Shown one piece after another: positions 51,305 through 59,352 of a DNA stretch of 64,000 nt. The position numbers and the translations under genes were made by a program. Every line of letters starts with the position of its first letter. Position 1 is the first letter of the stretch. The stretch is from Phycisphaerae bacterium (GTDB taxonomy: Bacteria > Planctomycetota > Phycisphaerae > UBA1845 > Fen-1342): contig JAUIEC010000001.1 of the NCBI GenBank assembly GCA_030428945.1, forward strand, positions 220,438 through 284,437, read 5' to 3'. Below the pieces are notes generated by a model. It saw nothing but the letters and a program-made list of their open reading frames with translations, was not told the origin of the DNA and searched no databases.

Positions 51305-51354
51305 TCGCTGCGCGCGTCCGAGGGGCGGTCGATCAAAAGGTGGGGCCCTTTTGC

Positions 51355-51392
51355 CCTCTTGCTCCCTCGCTCCCTGGCTCCCTCGCTCCCTC
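51355..51392. repeat. octamer array (CTCCCTCG/CTCCCTGG)
   Basis: Inverted relative to the array in mfd. On the minus strand it starts with the stop codon of the PilZ gene (TGAGGGAGCGAGG). Confidence 0.9.
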
Positions 51393-52521
51393 AGGAAACC
51401 GCTTCTTCGGCCGGTTCCTCTTCCTGCGTTTCGGTTTCGGCCAGTTTGCCGCGGACGGGGCGGGCGGCGGCGCACAGGCGGATCACGCGGTTGAGCCCGG
51501 CCCGCGGGTCGGGCTGCTCGCCTTCGCCGCCGAGGGCCTGCTCCATCTCGGCGGCCGCGGTGGTGATCGAGCCGAACCCGTACGTTCCGGCGTCGCCCTT
51601 CAGGCGGCGGAGCAGTTTCCGCAGTTCGTCCTGCTGCGATTCGCGCAGCGCGGCTTCGAGCGCGTGGATCATCTCCGGCAGGCTGTCGACGAACGCGTCG
51701 ATCAGTTCGGCCATGTCCTCCTGGTCGCCCAGCGTGCTCATCACCGGAGGGTCCTTGTGCGAGACGAGCACGTCGTGCAGTTCCTCGCGGTGGAACGGCT
51801 TGCGCAGGACTCCGCTGAAGCCGGCCTCGAGGCAGGTCTGCTCGGTCTCGGGTTCGGAGCGGGCGGTCAGCGCCACGATCGGCCGCCAGTAACCCTTCTC
51901 GCGCAGTTGCTTGATGATCTGCATCCCGTCGGTGTCGGGCATGTCGAGTTCGAGCAGCACCACGTCGAAGTCGTTCTCGAGCGCGAACTGCAGGGCCTCC
52001 GATTCGCTCGAGGCCGAGGTGATCTCGGTGTTCAGTTTCTTCGCCAGCATCCGCGGGACCAGCTTGTGCACGGCTTCGTCGCTGTCCACCAGCAGCAGGC
52101 GGTACTTGGTGGCGGCCGCGTGGAAGAGCTCGATGTCGATCGGCGCGTCGAACTGCACGCCCATCTCGTGAATGGTCGCGGTGCTGGCCACGTAGCGGCA
52201 GAACCGGACGACGCCCTCGATCGCCTGGGTGCGGTCGTTGATCGTGTCGAGGTGCACCCGGCAGCGGGTCCCGGGATAGACGAACTTGCCGATCAGCAGC
52301 GCGACGCCGGTGCTGGACAGGTTCCGCGACGGCGTCCGGTAGGTCGTCCAGCCACTGCTCTGGTCCATCACCTCGGTGACGACGGTCACCGAGCGGTAGT
52401 TGAACCGCTCGGCCTGGCGCTTGGCGGCGCCGCTGCTGCGAACCGCGTCAAGCTGTTCGAGCACCTTGTCGAGTTCGGTGTTTGTCCGACGAAGTCGGAT
52501 GGCGTCGTCACGCTCGCTCAT
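51391..52521 (-). CDS. PilZ-REC-HPt protein with both phospho-acceptor residues replaced
   Basis: 376 residues. PilZ domain (about 35-140): the c-di-GMP motifs RQAER and NLSSTG are intact. REC domain (about 143-262): acidic pair VDSDEA, LTARSE and KPF are present, but the acceptor position reads LLELDMP, Glu instead of Asp. HPt-like helices (about 275-365): the core motif reads LLRRLKGDAGTYGF, Arg where the phosphorylated His of H-x-LKG should be. So it can probably bind c-di-GMP but not take part in phosphotransfer. The Glu may mimic a phosphorylated state. ATG at 52521. Confidence 0.82.
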   Translation of the reverse strand: MSERDDAIRLRRTNTELDKVLEQLDAVRSSGAAKRQAERFNYRSVTVVTEVMDQSSGWTTYRTPSRNLSSTGVALLIGKFVYPGTRCRVHLDTINDRTQAIEGVVRFCRYVASTATIHEMGVQFDAPIDIELFHAAATKYRLLLVDSDEAVHKLVPRMLAKKLNTEITSASSESEALQFALENDFDVVLLELDMPDTDGMQIIKQLREKGYWRPIVALTARSEPETEQTCLEAGFSGVLRKPFHREELHDVLVSHKDPPVMSTLGDQEDMAELIDAFVDSLPEMIHALEAALRESQQDELRKLLRRLKGDAGTYGFGSITTAAAEMEQALGGEGEQPDPRAGLNRVIRLCAAARPVRGKLAETETQEEEPAEEAVS

Positions 52522-52675
52522 ACCCGGGTCCCCTGCACGGAATTTCCGTTGTAGGGAGCGTTCCAATCGCGGTAGGCTGCGGTCAAGTGTGGCTTGGATT
52601 TGGCCACGCCCGGCGGAGAAGGGATCGGGGGATGTCCGAGATTCTCGGACCCGGGGGGCCCCGCGGCCGAGCGGC

Positions 52676-53182
52676 GTGAAGCGCTGCGTACACTACGAGG
52701 CGGCCTTCGAGGCGTTTCTGCGGGCCCGGCGGGTTCCCTACCTGGCGGTCGACGAGGCCCGCCGGGCGCTGTCGCGCGAACATCGTCTGAAGAGTTTCGA
52801 CTTCCTGGTCGACGGCCCCGGCCCGGTGCAGTGGCTGGTCGACGTCAAGGGGCGGCGGTTCGCCCGCACCCACGGTCGGGCCCCGCGCTGGGAGACGTGG
52901 GTCAGCCAGGCGGACCTGGACGGGCTCGCCCGCTGGGAGGGGCATTTCGGACCCGCGGCCCGCGGCCTGCTGGCGTTCGCGTTCTGGATCGATACCGGGC
53001 ACCGCGTGCCGGACGGGCTGGCATTCGGTTTCCGGGGGCGGACGTACCTGTTCGTCGGGGTCGAACGGGGCGACTATGCCCGGGCCGCCCGCATCCGCAG
53101 CCGTCGCTGGGGGACCCTGACGCTGCCCCGCCGGGTTTTTCTGGGACTGGCCCGGCCCCTGGAGGAGTTCCTGAGGCACTAG
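52676..53182 (+). CDS. HYExAFE-type protein, nuclease-like
   Basis: 168 residues from GTG. It begins KRCVHYEAAFEAFLRARRVPYLAVDEARR, the HYExAFE signature seen in planctomycete proteins of unknown function. Then FDFLVDGPG and LVDVKGRRF (about 40-60) make a D-x(n)-DxK arrangement like that of PD-(D/E)xK nucleases, after an N-terminal Glu. A nuclease or Holliday-junction-resolvase-like activity is an inference. No ribosome-binding site is visible. It is divergent from the PilZ gene. Confidence 0.72.
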   Translation: MKRCVHYEAAFEAFLRARRVPYLAVDEARRALSREHRLKSFDFLVDGPGPVQWLVDVKGRRFARTHGRAPRWETWVSQADLDGLARWEGHFGPAARGLLAFAFWIDTGHRVPDGLAFGFRGRTYLFVGVERGDYARAARIRSRRWGTLTLPRRVFLGLARPLEEFLRH

Positions 53183-53225
53183 GTTCTGTTTGGTGGATCC
53201 AATCGCTTTGTTGCCGCCCTGGAAA

Positions 53226-53314
53226 AGTGAAGGAGTGAAGGAGTGAATGGGTGAAAGAGGGAAGAACGTCGCGAAACCGCCGCTTTCACTCCTTCACATA
53301 TCCACCTTTTCACG
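53226..53314. repeat. inverted pair of GTGAAGGA-type octamer arrays
   Basis: Left GTGAAGGA/GTGAATGG/GTGAAAGA (53226-53262) and right TTTCACTC/CTTCACAT/TTTTCACG (53284-53314) can form a long imperfect stem. They lie in a gene-free stretch (53183-53558) past the HYExAFE gene and may terminate it. Confidence 0.75.
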
Positions 53315-53421
53315 GCCTTGGCAGTCATTTGCATCCGTCCAACACGACCAAGCCAGAAGGGGACGGCGCGGCGGGGGGCCCCGTTCGGTGGTTGCGGGCC
53401 GGGCCGGGGCGGTGGCTGTTT

Positions 53422-53450
53422 TTGACAGAAACGCCTGAGCGACCGACAAT
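53422..53450 (+). promoter_or_regulatory. promoter of tatA
   Basis: A consensus TTGACA (53422-53427), 17-nt spacer and GACAAT (53445-53450). An alternative -10, TAGAAT, lies at 53455-53460. The start is near 53457, with a leader of about 100 nt. Confidence 0.6.
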
Positions 53451-53558
53451 TGAATAGAATGGTCTAAGGGAACGGTGCCGGACGGCGCGACAGCTTTGCC
53501 GATCCAGCCCGGTGATCTCTCAGCCCGAAGAACAAACGGAGCGTCAGGAGTACGCACC

Positions 53559-53822
53559 ATGCTGGCCTTCTTCAACAGTCTCAGCCCGTATCACATTCTG
53601 CTTGTGCTGATCGTGGCCCTGATCTTTTATGGGAACCGGCTGCCGGAGGTGGCCCGCTCGCTGGGGCGTTCGATCAACGAGTTCAAGCGCGGGATGCGGG
53701 ACATCAACGACGAATTCGATCGCGATCCGCCCGAGAAGCTGACGCCGCCGCGCGAGCCCGAGAACACCATTCCGCGGACCCGTGAGAACGAAAAGACCAG
53801 CGACCCCGAACGGGTCGACTGA
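53559..53822 (+). CDS. tatA: TatA/TatE-family translocase subunit
   Basis: 87 residues. The N-terminal helix (SPYHILLVLIVALIFYGNRLPEVARSLGRSINEFKRGMRD) shows the TatA layout: membrane helix, hinge FYGNRLP and amphipathic helix, then a polar acidic tail. It forms the pore-like part of the twin-arginine export system for folded proteins. CAGGAG 8 nt upstream fixes the start. No tatC or tatB is nearby. The asparaginase gene follows 33 nt later. Confidence 0.9.
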   Translation: MLAFFNSLSPYHILLVLIVALIFYGNRLPEVARSLGRSINEFKRGMRDINDEFDRDPPEKLTPPREPENTIPRTRENEKTSDPERVD

Positions 53823-53855
53823 CCGACCCCGGCCGACGGCCCACCTCTGGACATC

Positions 53856-54380
53856 ATGCTGCGCGAAGGACCGCTCAACATCTCGATCCTGACCACCGGA
53901 GGGACGATCGAGAAGCAGTACGACGAACTCGACGGCACGCTCGAGAACGCCGCCTCACCGCTGCAGGCGATCCTCAAGGGCCTGCGCACGCCCGGCCTGA
54001 ACGTCCGCCACGTTCCCGTGATGAGCAAGGACTCCAGCGAGATGACCGACGCCGACCGCGGCGTGATCCTCGACGCCGTGCGCTTCGCGCTGCACTCGGC
54101 CGACGGCATCCTCGTGGTCCACGGCACCGACACGCTCAGCGTCACCGGCGAACTGCTGCACGAACGACTCGAGAACCTGACCAAGCCCGTCGTCCTGACC
54201 GGCGCGATGCGCCCGTTCGAATTCCGCGACACCGACGCCTTCCAGAACATGACCGAGGCCCTGCTGGCCTGCCGGATGATCCCGCCCGGCGTCTACGCCG
54301 TGATGCACAACCAGGTCCTGCGCTTCCCGGGGATCGTCAAGGATCGGCAGCGGGCGACCTTCGTGCGGGTCGGCGGTTGA
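53856..54380 (+). CDS. single-domain asparaginase-like protein
   Basis: 174 residues, half the length of type I/II L-asparaginases. It has the first catalytic Thr in ILTTGGTIEKQYD (about 13-18), the second set in VHGTDTLSVTGELL (about 88) and Lys in VLTGAMRPFE (about 114). This is the complete N-terminal catalytic domain. The C-terminal domain, which completes the active site of the neighbouring subunit in the usual tetramer, is absent. Stand-alone asparaginase domains of this length are known in other bacteria, so this is probably not a truncation. Cytoplasmic; no signal peptide. Confidence 0.82.
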   Translation: MLREGPLNISILTTGGTIEKQYDELDGTLENAASPLQAILKGLRTPGLNVRHVPVMSKDSSEMTDADRGVILDAVRFALHSADGILVVHGTDTLSVTGELLHERLENLTKPVVLTGAMRPFEFRDTDAFQNMTEALLACRMIPPGVYAVMHNQVLRFPGIVKDRQRATFVRVGG

Positions 54381-54441
54381 CGCGGCGGGGACCGTTCGAG
54401 GATTCCGGCGCGTCGCGCGGCAGGGGGCGGTCACCGCAGGC

Positions 54442-55764
54442 ATGCTGAACCCACCACGCATCCTGGAGCGGGACCTGCCGGCGATGGCCCGCCCGAGCTT
54501 TCGGACCGAATGGTCGTACTACCTGCTGCTGGGCTGCGCGGTCGGGGCGATCGAGGGCAACCTCGTCGCGCTGATCGCCAAGAAGACCTTCGGGGCCCCC
54601 GACTGGCTGACCGGACTGATCTGGGGCATCCCGATCTCGGCCAACCTGCTGAACCTCGGCTGGGGCGTGCTGCTGCGCGGGCGTCGCATCGTTCCGGCGA
54701 TGATGGCGCTGACCCTGGCGCTCGGGCTGCTGGTGGCCTCGATCGGGCTCTCCGACCCGGCCTACGGCTCGTGGGTGGCGGTCCTGTTCGCGATCCAGGT
54801 CGCCTGCGTGCACCTGATGATGTCCGGGCTGCTGACGCTGCGCGTGGCCGTCTGGCGGGCGAACTACCCGGCCGAGGTCCGGGCCCGGATCACCAGTCGG
54901 CTGCAGACGCTGCGGATGCTGATGCTGGCCGTGGCGACCACCGTCATCGCGTGGGTCTTCGACCACGACCCGGGCGCGTACCGGTACCTGTACCCGGGTC
55001 TCGGGCTGCTGAGCCTGCTGGCGCTGCTGCCGGCCGCCCGTCTGCGGATCCGGCGCGAGGGCAGTGAACTGCGGGCCCTGGCGGCGCTGCGGGAGGGTGA
55101 ACCGTCCGGCGGGCTGCTGGCGGGCGTGCGCGAGTCGTTGGGGATTCTGCGGCGGGACCGGACCTTCGCGCGGTACATGGGTGCCCAGTTCATGATGGGG
55201 TCGGCCAACTTCCTGACCGATCCGGTGCTGCTGACGATCCTGATCGGCACGCTGCAGTTCAGCTATTCGGGGACGACGCGGTTGATGTTCGTGCTGCCGA
55301 CGGTCGTGATCCTGGTGTCGATCCACATGTGGGCGGGATACTTCGACCGCGTCGGGGTGGTGCGGTTCCGGGTGCTGAACAGCGCCCTCTGGATCGCGTC
55401 GTACCTGTGCACGTTCGTGGCGGTGCTGCTGATCGGGGACGGCGCGAACCCGTGGGTGGCGGCGGTGCTGGGTCTGCTGATCGTGGCGAGGCTGATCAAC
55501 GGTTTCTGCAAGGGGGGCGGGAACCTGGCGTGGTCGCTGGGCCATCTGCACTTCGCCAGCCCGCACCAGGCGTCGCTGTACATGGGGGTGCACGTGGCGC
55601 TGACGGGCCTGCGGGGGCTGATCATGCCGCTGCTGGGTGTCTGGCTCTACGGGCGGCTGGGGACGCCGTACTTCGCGCTGCCGCTGGGGCTGTCGCTGGC
55701 GGCCTTCACGGTGTTCCGTTCGCTGGACCGGGCCGAGCGGCAGGCGGCGGTCGCGGCGACCTGA
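54442..55764 (+). CDS. MFS-like multi-pass transporter
   Basis: 440 residues with about 11-12 helices in two halves split by a basic cytoplasmic loop (RLRIRREGSELRALAALREGE, about 195-225). The charged motif after the fourth helix (ANYPAEVRARITSRLQTLRM) and the GYFDRVGVVRFR motif between helices 8 and 9 resemble the major facilitator cytoplasmic loops. The substrate is unknown. No accessory gene indicates a role. Confidence 0.75.
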   Translation: MLNPPRILERDLPAMARPSFRTEWSYYLLLGCAVGAIEGNLVALIAKKTFGAPDWLTGLIWGIPISANLLNLGWGVLLRGRRIVPAMMALTLALGLLVASIGLSDPAYGSWVAVLFAIQVACVHLMMSGLLTLRVAVWRANYPAEVRARITSRLQTLRMLMLAVATTVIAWVFDHDPGAYRYLYPGLGLLSLLALLPAARLRIRREGSELRALAALREGEPSGGLLAGVRESLGILRRDRTFARYMGAQFMMGSANFLTDPVLLTILIGTLQFSYSGTTRLMFVLPTVVILVSIHMWAGYFDRVGVVRFRVLNSALWIASYLCTFVAVLLIGDGANPWVAAVLGLLIVARLINGFCKGGGNLAWSLGHLHFASPHQASLYMGVHVALTGLRGLIMPLLGVWLYGRLGTPYFALPLGLSLAAFTVFRSLDRAERQAAVAAT

Positions 55765-56076
55765 TGGTCCGGATAACCGCGCGCAAATTTACGCAACTTT
55801 AACAATTGGCACTCACAAAGTAGAAACGGGCCCCGCTACACTACGGTTCGCGGGTGTGCGTGAGGGGCACGCTCGAATCGAACATGGCCGGGTCCAGGGG
55901 CGTGCGGGCAGGCGGCGCTTCCGGCGAACAGGACCCGGACGGTTCCGGCTGGTCGAAGGCCTCGGAACCGACGGACGGCCTGCCGTAAAACCTTGTCAGC
56001 CAGTCAGTTACTGTATCGGACGAGAGCCGGGCTTGCGCCCCCGGCAGGAAAGCAAAAGGCTTTGGAGGAAGCAGAA
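55765..56076. other. leader region of the large secreted protein
   Basis: 312 bp without a gene. It starts with the only AT-rich stretch around (AAATTTACGCAACTTTAACAATTGG, partial). A TTTAAC-17-TAGAAA pair (near 55799-55827) is a weak promoter candidate. TTGGAGGAAGC before the ATG at 56077 is a strong ribosome-binding site. No known riboswitch fold was recognised. Confidence 0.35.
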
Positions 56077-58347
56077 ATGAAGCGTTTCGTATGTGGTCTG
56101 GCGGCCGCGCTCGCCCTGTCGGGCATCGCGGTGGCCAACGAGCCGAACGATCCGAACGCCGGGTTCCCGCCCTGCGGCCTGATCGGCTTCGATGACTTCG
56201 ACAGTTCGGGTGTCTACCTGAGCCGGACGATCACCCCGGACCTGTCGGGCAGCACGATCGTCGGTTCGTTCCCCGGCAGTCGCAACGACGTGTTCGGCGT
56301 GGTGGATCGCAACGTCAACTTTGACTTCGCGGACGACTCGCTGTCGATCTTCACCGGCGACACCTTCGGCATCATGCCGGAAGGTGGCGCGGGGCAGACC
56401 GAACTGGCCAACCGCATCTTCGGCGTCGAGGACCTGACCAACCCGGACAACCCGAGCGGAACCGGGATGGCGAAGTGGAACTTCGACGTCAGCGGCGCGA
56501 CCGATCTGAAGATCCAGTTCCGCGTCGCGGCCATGGGTGACTTCGAAACCGGCGACGTCTTCACGATTTCGTACGGCCTCGACGATCCGAACGCGACCAC
56601 GACCGCCTTCACCTTCACCGCGGCCGTGAACCAGACGCTGACCTACACGATGGAAAACGGCACCAACACGAACGTGCTGGATGACCCGATTTCGGTCAAC
56701 GGCGATCCGAACGCCGGCGGCACGATCATCGACAACTGCTTCGCGCCGCTGGAAGTCGCGGTGCCCGGCACCGGCAGCACGCTGACCGTGAAGTTCACGG
56801 CCGTCAGCGACGGTGGCAGCGAAGTCTTCGGTTTCGATGATCTGCGGATCTGCGGCACGGCCCCGAACCTTCCGCCGCAGGCGGACGCCGGGTCGGATGT
56901 GACCGTGACCGACAACGACACGAACCTGAGCGAAGACGTCATGCTGGACGGCACCGGCAGCACCGACTCGGACGGCACGATCACCGATTACGACTGGTAC
57001 ATCGATGCCGCCCTGGTCGCCACCGGCCCGACCCCGACGCTGAGCTTCGGCCTGGGCACCACGACCGTCACGCTGACCGTCACCGATGACGGCGGCCTGC
57101 AGAGTTCGGACACCGTCGACGTCACGGTCCTGCCGGGCGGCGATGCCCCGTCGGCCGACGCCGGCGCCGAGCAGGAAGTCACCTCGACCTCGAAGACCGC
57201 GCCGGTCAGCGTCAGCCTCGACGGCAGCGGCAGCAGCGACAGCGACGGCACGATCGTCAGCTACACCTGGACCGAGAACGGCGTTGAGATCGCCACCGGC
57301 GTCAGCCCGAGCGTCAGCCTCGACCCGGGTCTGCACACCATCTACCTGGACGTGATGGACAACGCCGGCAACAGCGCCCGCGATGCCGTCTTCGTCAAGG
57401 TCCTGCCGTCCGGCGTCTTCGCCCGGCACGACTTCGATGCCAACCTCGACGCGACCGTCTCGATCCTGCCGACTCCGGGCACCTTCACCAGCCCGGCCGA
57501 CGGCTTCGGTGTCTACCAGCGCAACGTCAGCGGTTCGATCCCGTTCGGTCTGCTGGATGACAGCGGCTCGGCCAACCCGAGCGAGCCGAACCTGCCGGGT
57601 GAGTGCTCGCCGTTCGCGGGCGACACGGCCGGCATGTACCTGTGTGCCAAGCAGGACGCCTTCTTCGGCGTGATCGACCTGCTGAACGCCGACAACCCGT
57701 TCTGTGACGCGGGTACCGCGACGTTCGTCTTCGACATCACCGGTCGGACCGACATCAACGTGATGATCGACATGGCGGCCAGCGGCAACTTCGAAGCCAA
57801 CCCGGATCCGAACGATCCGAACGGCCCGACCTGCGATCCGAACCAGGCCGGTCTGATCGACGTCTACGACTGGACCTACTCGATCGACGGCAGCATGCCG
57901 GCCCCGCTGTTCACCAGCAGCGTGGACGAGGACGGTTCGGTCGACCAGGCGTTCTTCGACGGCGACGTCATCACGATCGACGATCCGCTGCTGATGAACG
58001 GCACCGTCCTGGACAACAACGCCAAGACGATCAGCGCCGCGGTGGCCGGCACCGGTACGACGCTGACGATCACGCTGAACGCCCGCGGTGACAGCGGCAG
58101 CGAAGCCTACGGCTTCGATGACATCGTCCTGTGCGAGGACACCGGCCCGACCTGCGGGGCCGGCTGCGAAGTCCCGGGTGGCTGTGCCGACACCAACGGT
58201 GACGGTGCGGTTGACCTGACCGACCTGGCCAACGTGCTGGCCAACTTCGGTGGCGGTGCTTCGATCGGTGACACCAACAACGATGGCAGCACCGATCTGA
58301 CCGACCTGGCCAACATCCTGGCCCTGTTCGGGACCGCCTGTCCGTAA
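56077..58347 (+). CDS. large secreted protein with PKD-like domains and dockerin-like tail
   Basis: 756 residues. The signal peptide is MKRFVCGLAAALALSGIAVA. Two related globular domains of about 230 residues (about 30-260 and 470-690), each ending in VFGFDDLRIC / AYGFDDIVLC, flank two PKD/chitinase-type Ig domains. The PKD domains are marked by ADAGSDVTVTD ... DGTGSTDSDGTITDYDW and SLDGSGSSDSDGTIVSYTW. Pro-Asn-Asp-Pro-Asn motifs are frequent. The C-terminus has two EF-hand-like dockerin repeats, DTNGDGAVDLTDLANVLANF and DTNNDGSTDLTDLANILALF. This is a cell-surface or secreted structural protein, with no enzyme domain seen. Confidence 0.85.
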   Translation: MKRFVCGLAAALALSGIAVANEPNDPNAGFPPCGLIGFDDFDSSGVYLSRTITPDLSGSTIVGSFPGSRNDVFGVVDRNVNFDFADDSLSIFTGDTFGIMPEGGAGQTELANRIFGVEDLTNPDNPSGTGMAKWNFDVSGATDLKIQFRVAAMGDFETGDVFTISYGLDDPNATTTAFTFTAAVNQTLTYTMENGTNTNVLDDPISVNGDPNAGGTIIDNCFAPLEVAVPGTGSTLTVKFTAVSDGGSEVFGFDDLRICGTAPNLPPQADAGSDVTVTDNDTNLSEDVMLDGTGSTDSDGTITDYDWYIDAALVATGPTPTLSFGLGTTTVTLTVTDDGGLQSSDTVDVTVLPGGDAPSADAGAEQEVTSTSKTAPVSVSLDGSGSSDSDGTIVSYTWTENGVEIATGVSPSVSLDPGLHTIYLDVMDNAGNSARDAVFVKVLPSGVFARHDFDANLDATVSILPTPGTFTSPADGFGVYQRNVSGSIPFGLLDDSGSANPSEPNLPGECSPFAGDTAGMYLCAKQDAFFGVIDLLNADNPFCDAGTATFVFDITGRTDINVMIDMAASGNFEANPDPNDPNGPTCDPNQAGLIDVYDWTYSIDGSMPAPLFTSSVDEDGSVDQAFFDGDVITIDDPLLMNGTVLDNNAKTISAAVAGTGTTLTITLNARGDSGSEAYGFDDIVLCEDTGPTCGAGCEVPGGCADTNGDGAVDLTDLANVLANFGGGASIGDTNNDGSTDLTDLANILALFGTACP

Positions 58348-58382
58348 GCACGCTTGCGGAACATCCGTAACCGGATGACAAC

Positions 58383-58425
58383 GGGTTCGCCGTGGTGCCC
58401 AGCATCGCGGCGAACCCTTCTCTTT
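58383..58425 (+). terminator. intrinsic terminator of the secreted-protein gene
   Basis: GGGTTCGCCG (58383-58392) pairs perfectly with CGGCGAACCC (58408-58417) and is followed by TTCTCTTT. It lies 36 nt past the stop codon. Confidence 0.85.
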
Positions 58426-58587
58426 GCGCATCCGGCTTGCGCCGCGCCGGGCGGACCAGTCGCGACCTGCCGGTTGCTCCCGAGCTTCCCCAAACCCCTG
58501 TGGGCCCTTGATTTGTCGGTCCGTTCGTGCGACGATCGCTCGGGCGCCGCAGGGAAGCGGTGATCAGGGGGGAGACGGGAGCACGTT

Positions 58588-59280
58588 GTGGCCAAGCGCA
58601 TCCTTCTCGACCTGTTCAACTGGCAGCAGGAATCGCCCTTCCTGCCCCTGCACGAGCACTGCCACCCGGTCCGGGCCTGCGTCGAACTGGTCCCGTCCAT
58701 GTTTCAGTGCGTCGCCAGCGGCGAATACCAGCGCCTGCAGGCCCTGGCCGAGGATGTGTTTCGCTCCGAGCACGAGGCCGACAAGATCAAGCGCCAGATC
58801 CGCGACGCGATCCCGCGGACGTTCTCGCTCCCGGTGTTCCGCGGCGACCTGCTCAGCTTCCTGCAGTTGCAGGACAGCATCGCCGACTCGGCCGAGGACA
58901 TCGCCGTCCTGCTGACGATCAAGCAGCTTTCCATGCCGCCCGGACTCGAAACCGAGATCCCGGACTTCGTGGCCGCGACGGTGGCCGTCTGCCAGCACCT
59001 GTTCCAGGCGTCCGAGGCGCTGACCGCCCTGGCGGAGGCCGACTTCCACGGATCGGCGGCCGTGCACATTCACGAGATGATCGACCAGGTCGAGCATGGC
59101 GAGTGGCAGGCGGACAAGCAGCAGTACCGCCTGGCGAAGGCCCTGTTCGCGGTGGAGGACCAGATGCGTCCTTCGGACCTGCTGCTGTGGTCCAACGTGC
59201 TGCGCGAGATCGGGACCCTGGCGAACTGCGCCGACATGGCGGGTGAGCGAATCCGCCGAATGCTGCCGTCGCACGCTTGA
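58588..59280 (+). CDS. DUF47 (PhoU-like) accessory protein of the phosphate transporter
   Basis: 230 residues from GTG, with GGGAG 7 nt upstream. It is an all-helical PhoU-like protein of the DUF47/TIGR00153 family: FQCVASGEYQRLQALAEDVFRSEHEADKIKRQIRDAIPRTFSLPVFRGDLLSFLQLQDSIADSAED. The SEHEADKIK and DSIADSAED segments hold the conserved acidic metal-binding residues. Such proteins are encoded next to PiT permeases, as here (73 nt before the transporter gene), and are thought to control them. Confidence 0.9.
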   Translation: MAKRILLDLFNWQQESPFLPLHEHCHPVRACVELVPSMFQCVASGEYQRLQALAEDVFRSEHEADKIKRQIRDAIPRTFSLPVFRGDLLSFLQLQDSIADSAEDIAVLLTIKQLSMPPGLETEIPDFVAATVAVCQHLFQASEALTALAEADFHGSAAVHIHEMIDQVEHGEWQADKQQYRLAKALFAVEDQMRPSDLLLWSNVLREIGTLANCADMAGERIRRMLPSHA

Positions 59281-59352
59281 TTTTCGCGACCCGCCTCAGG
59301 ATACTTCCGGCTCTGGCGGATTGAATCCGACGGCGCGGCGGGATCTCTCTCC

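Noticed and set aside
53475..53822. Earlier start for the TatA-like protein at 53475
   Set aside because: It would put 28 polar residues ahead of the N-terminal membrane helix, which TatA proteins do not have; the ATG at 53559 has a good ribosome-binding site.
55800..55825. Possible sigma-54 promoter (TTGGCAC) upstream of the large secreted protein
   Set aside because: The -24-like part is present, but the required GC dinucleotide of the -12 part is not at the right spacing.
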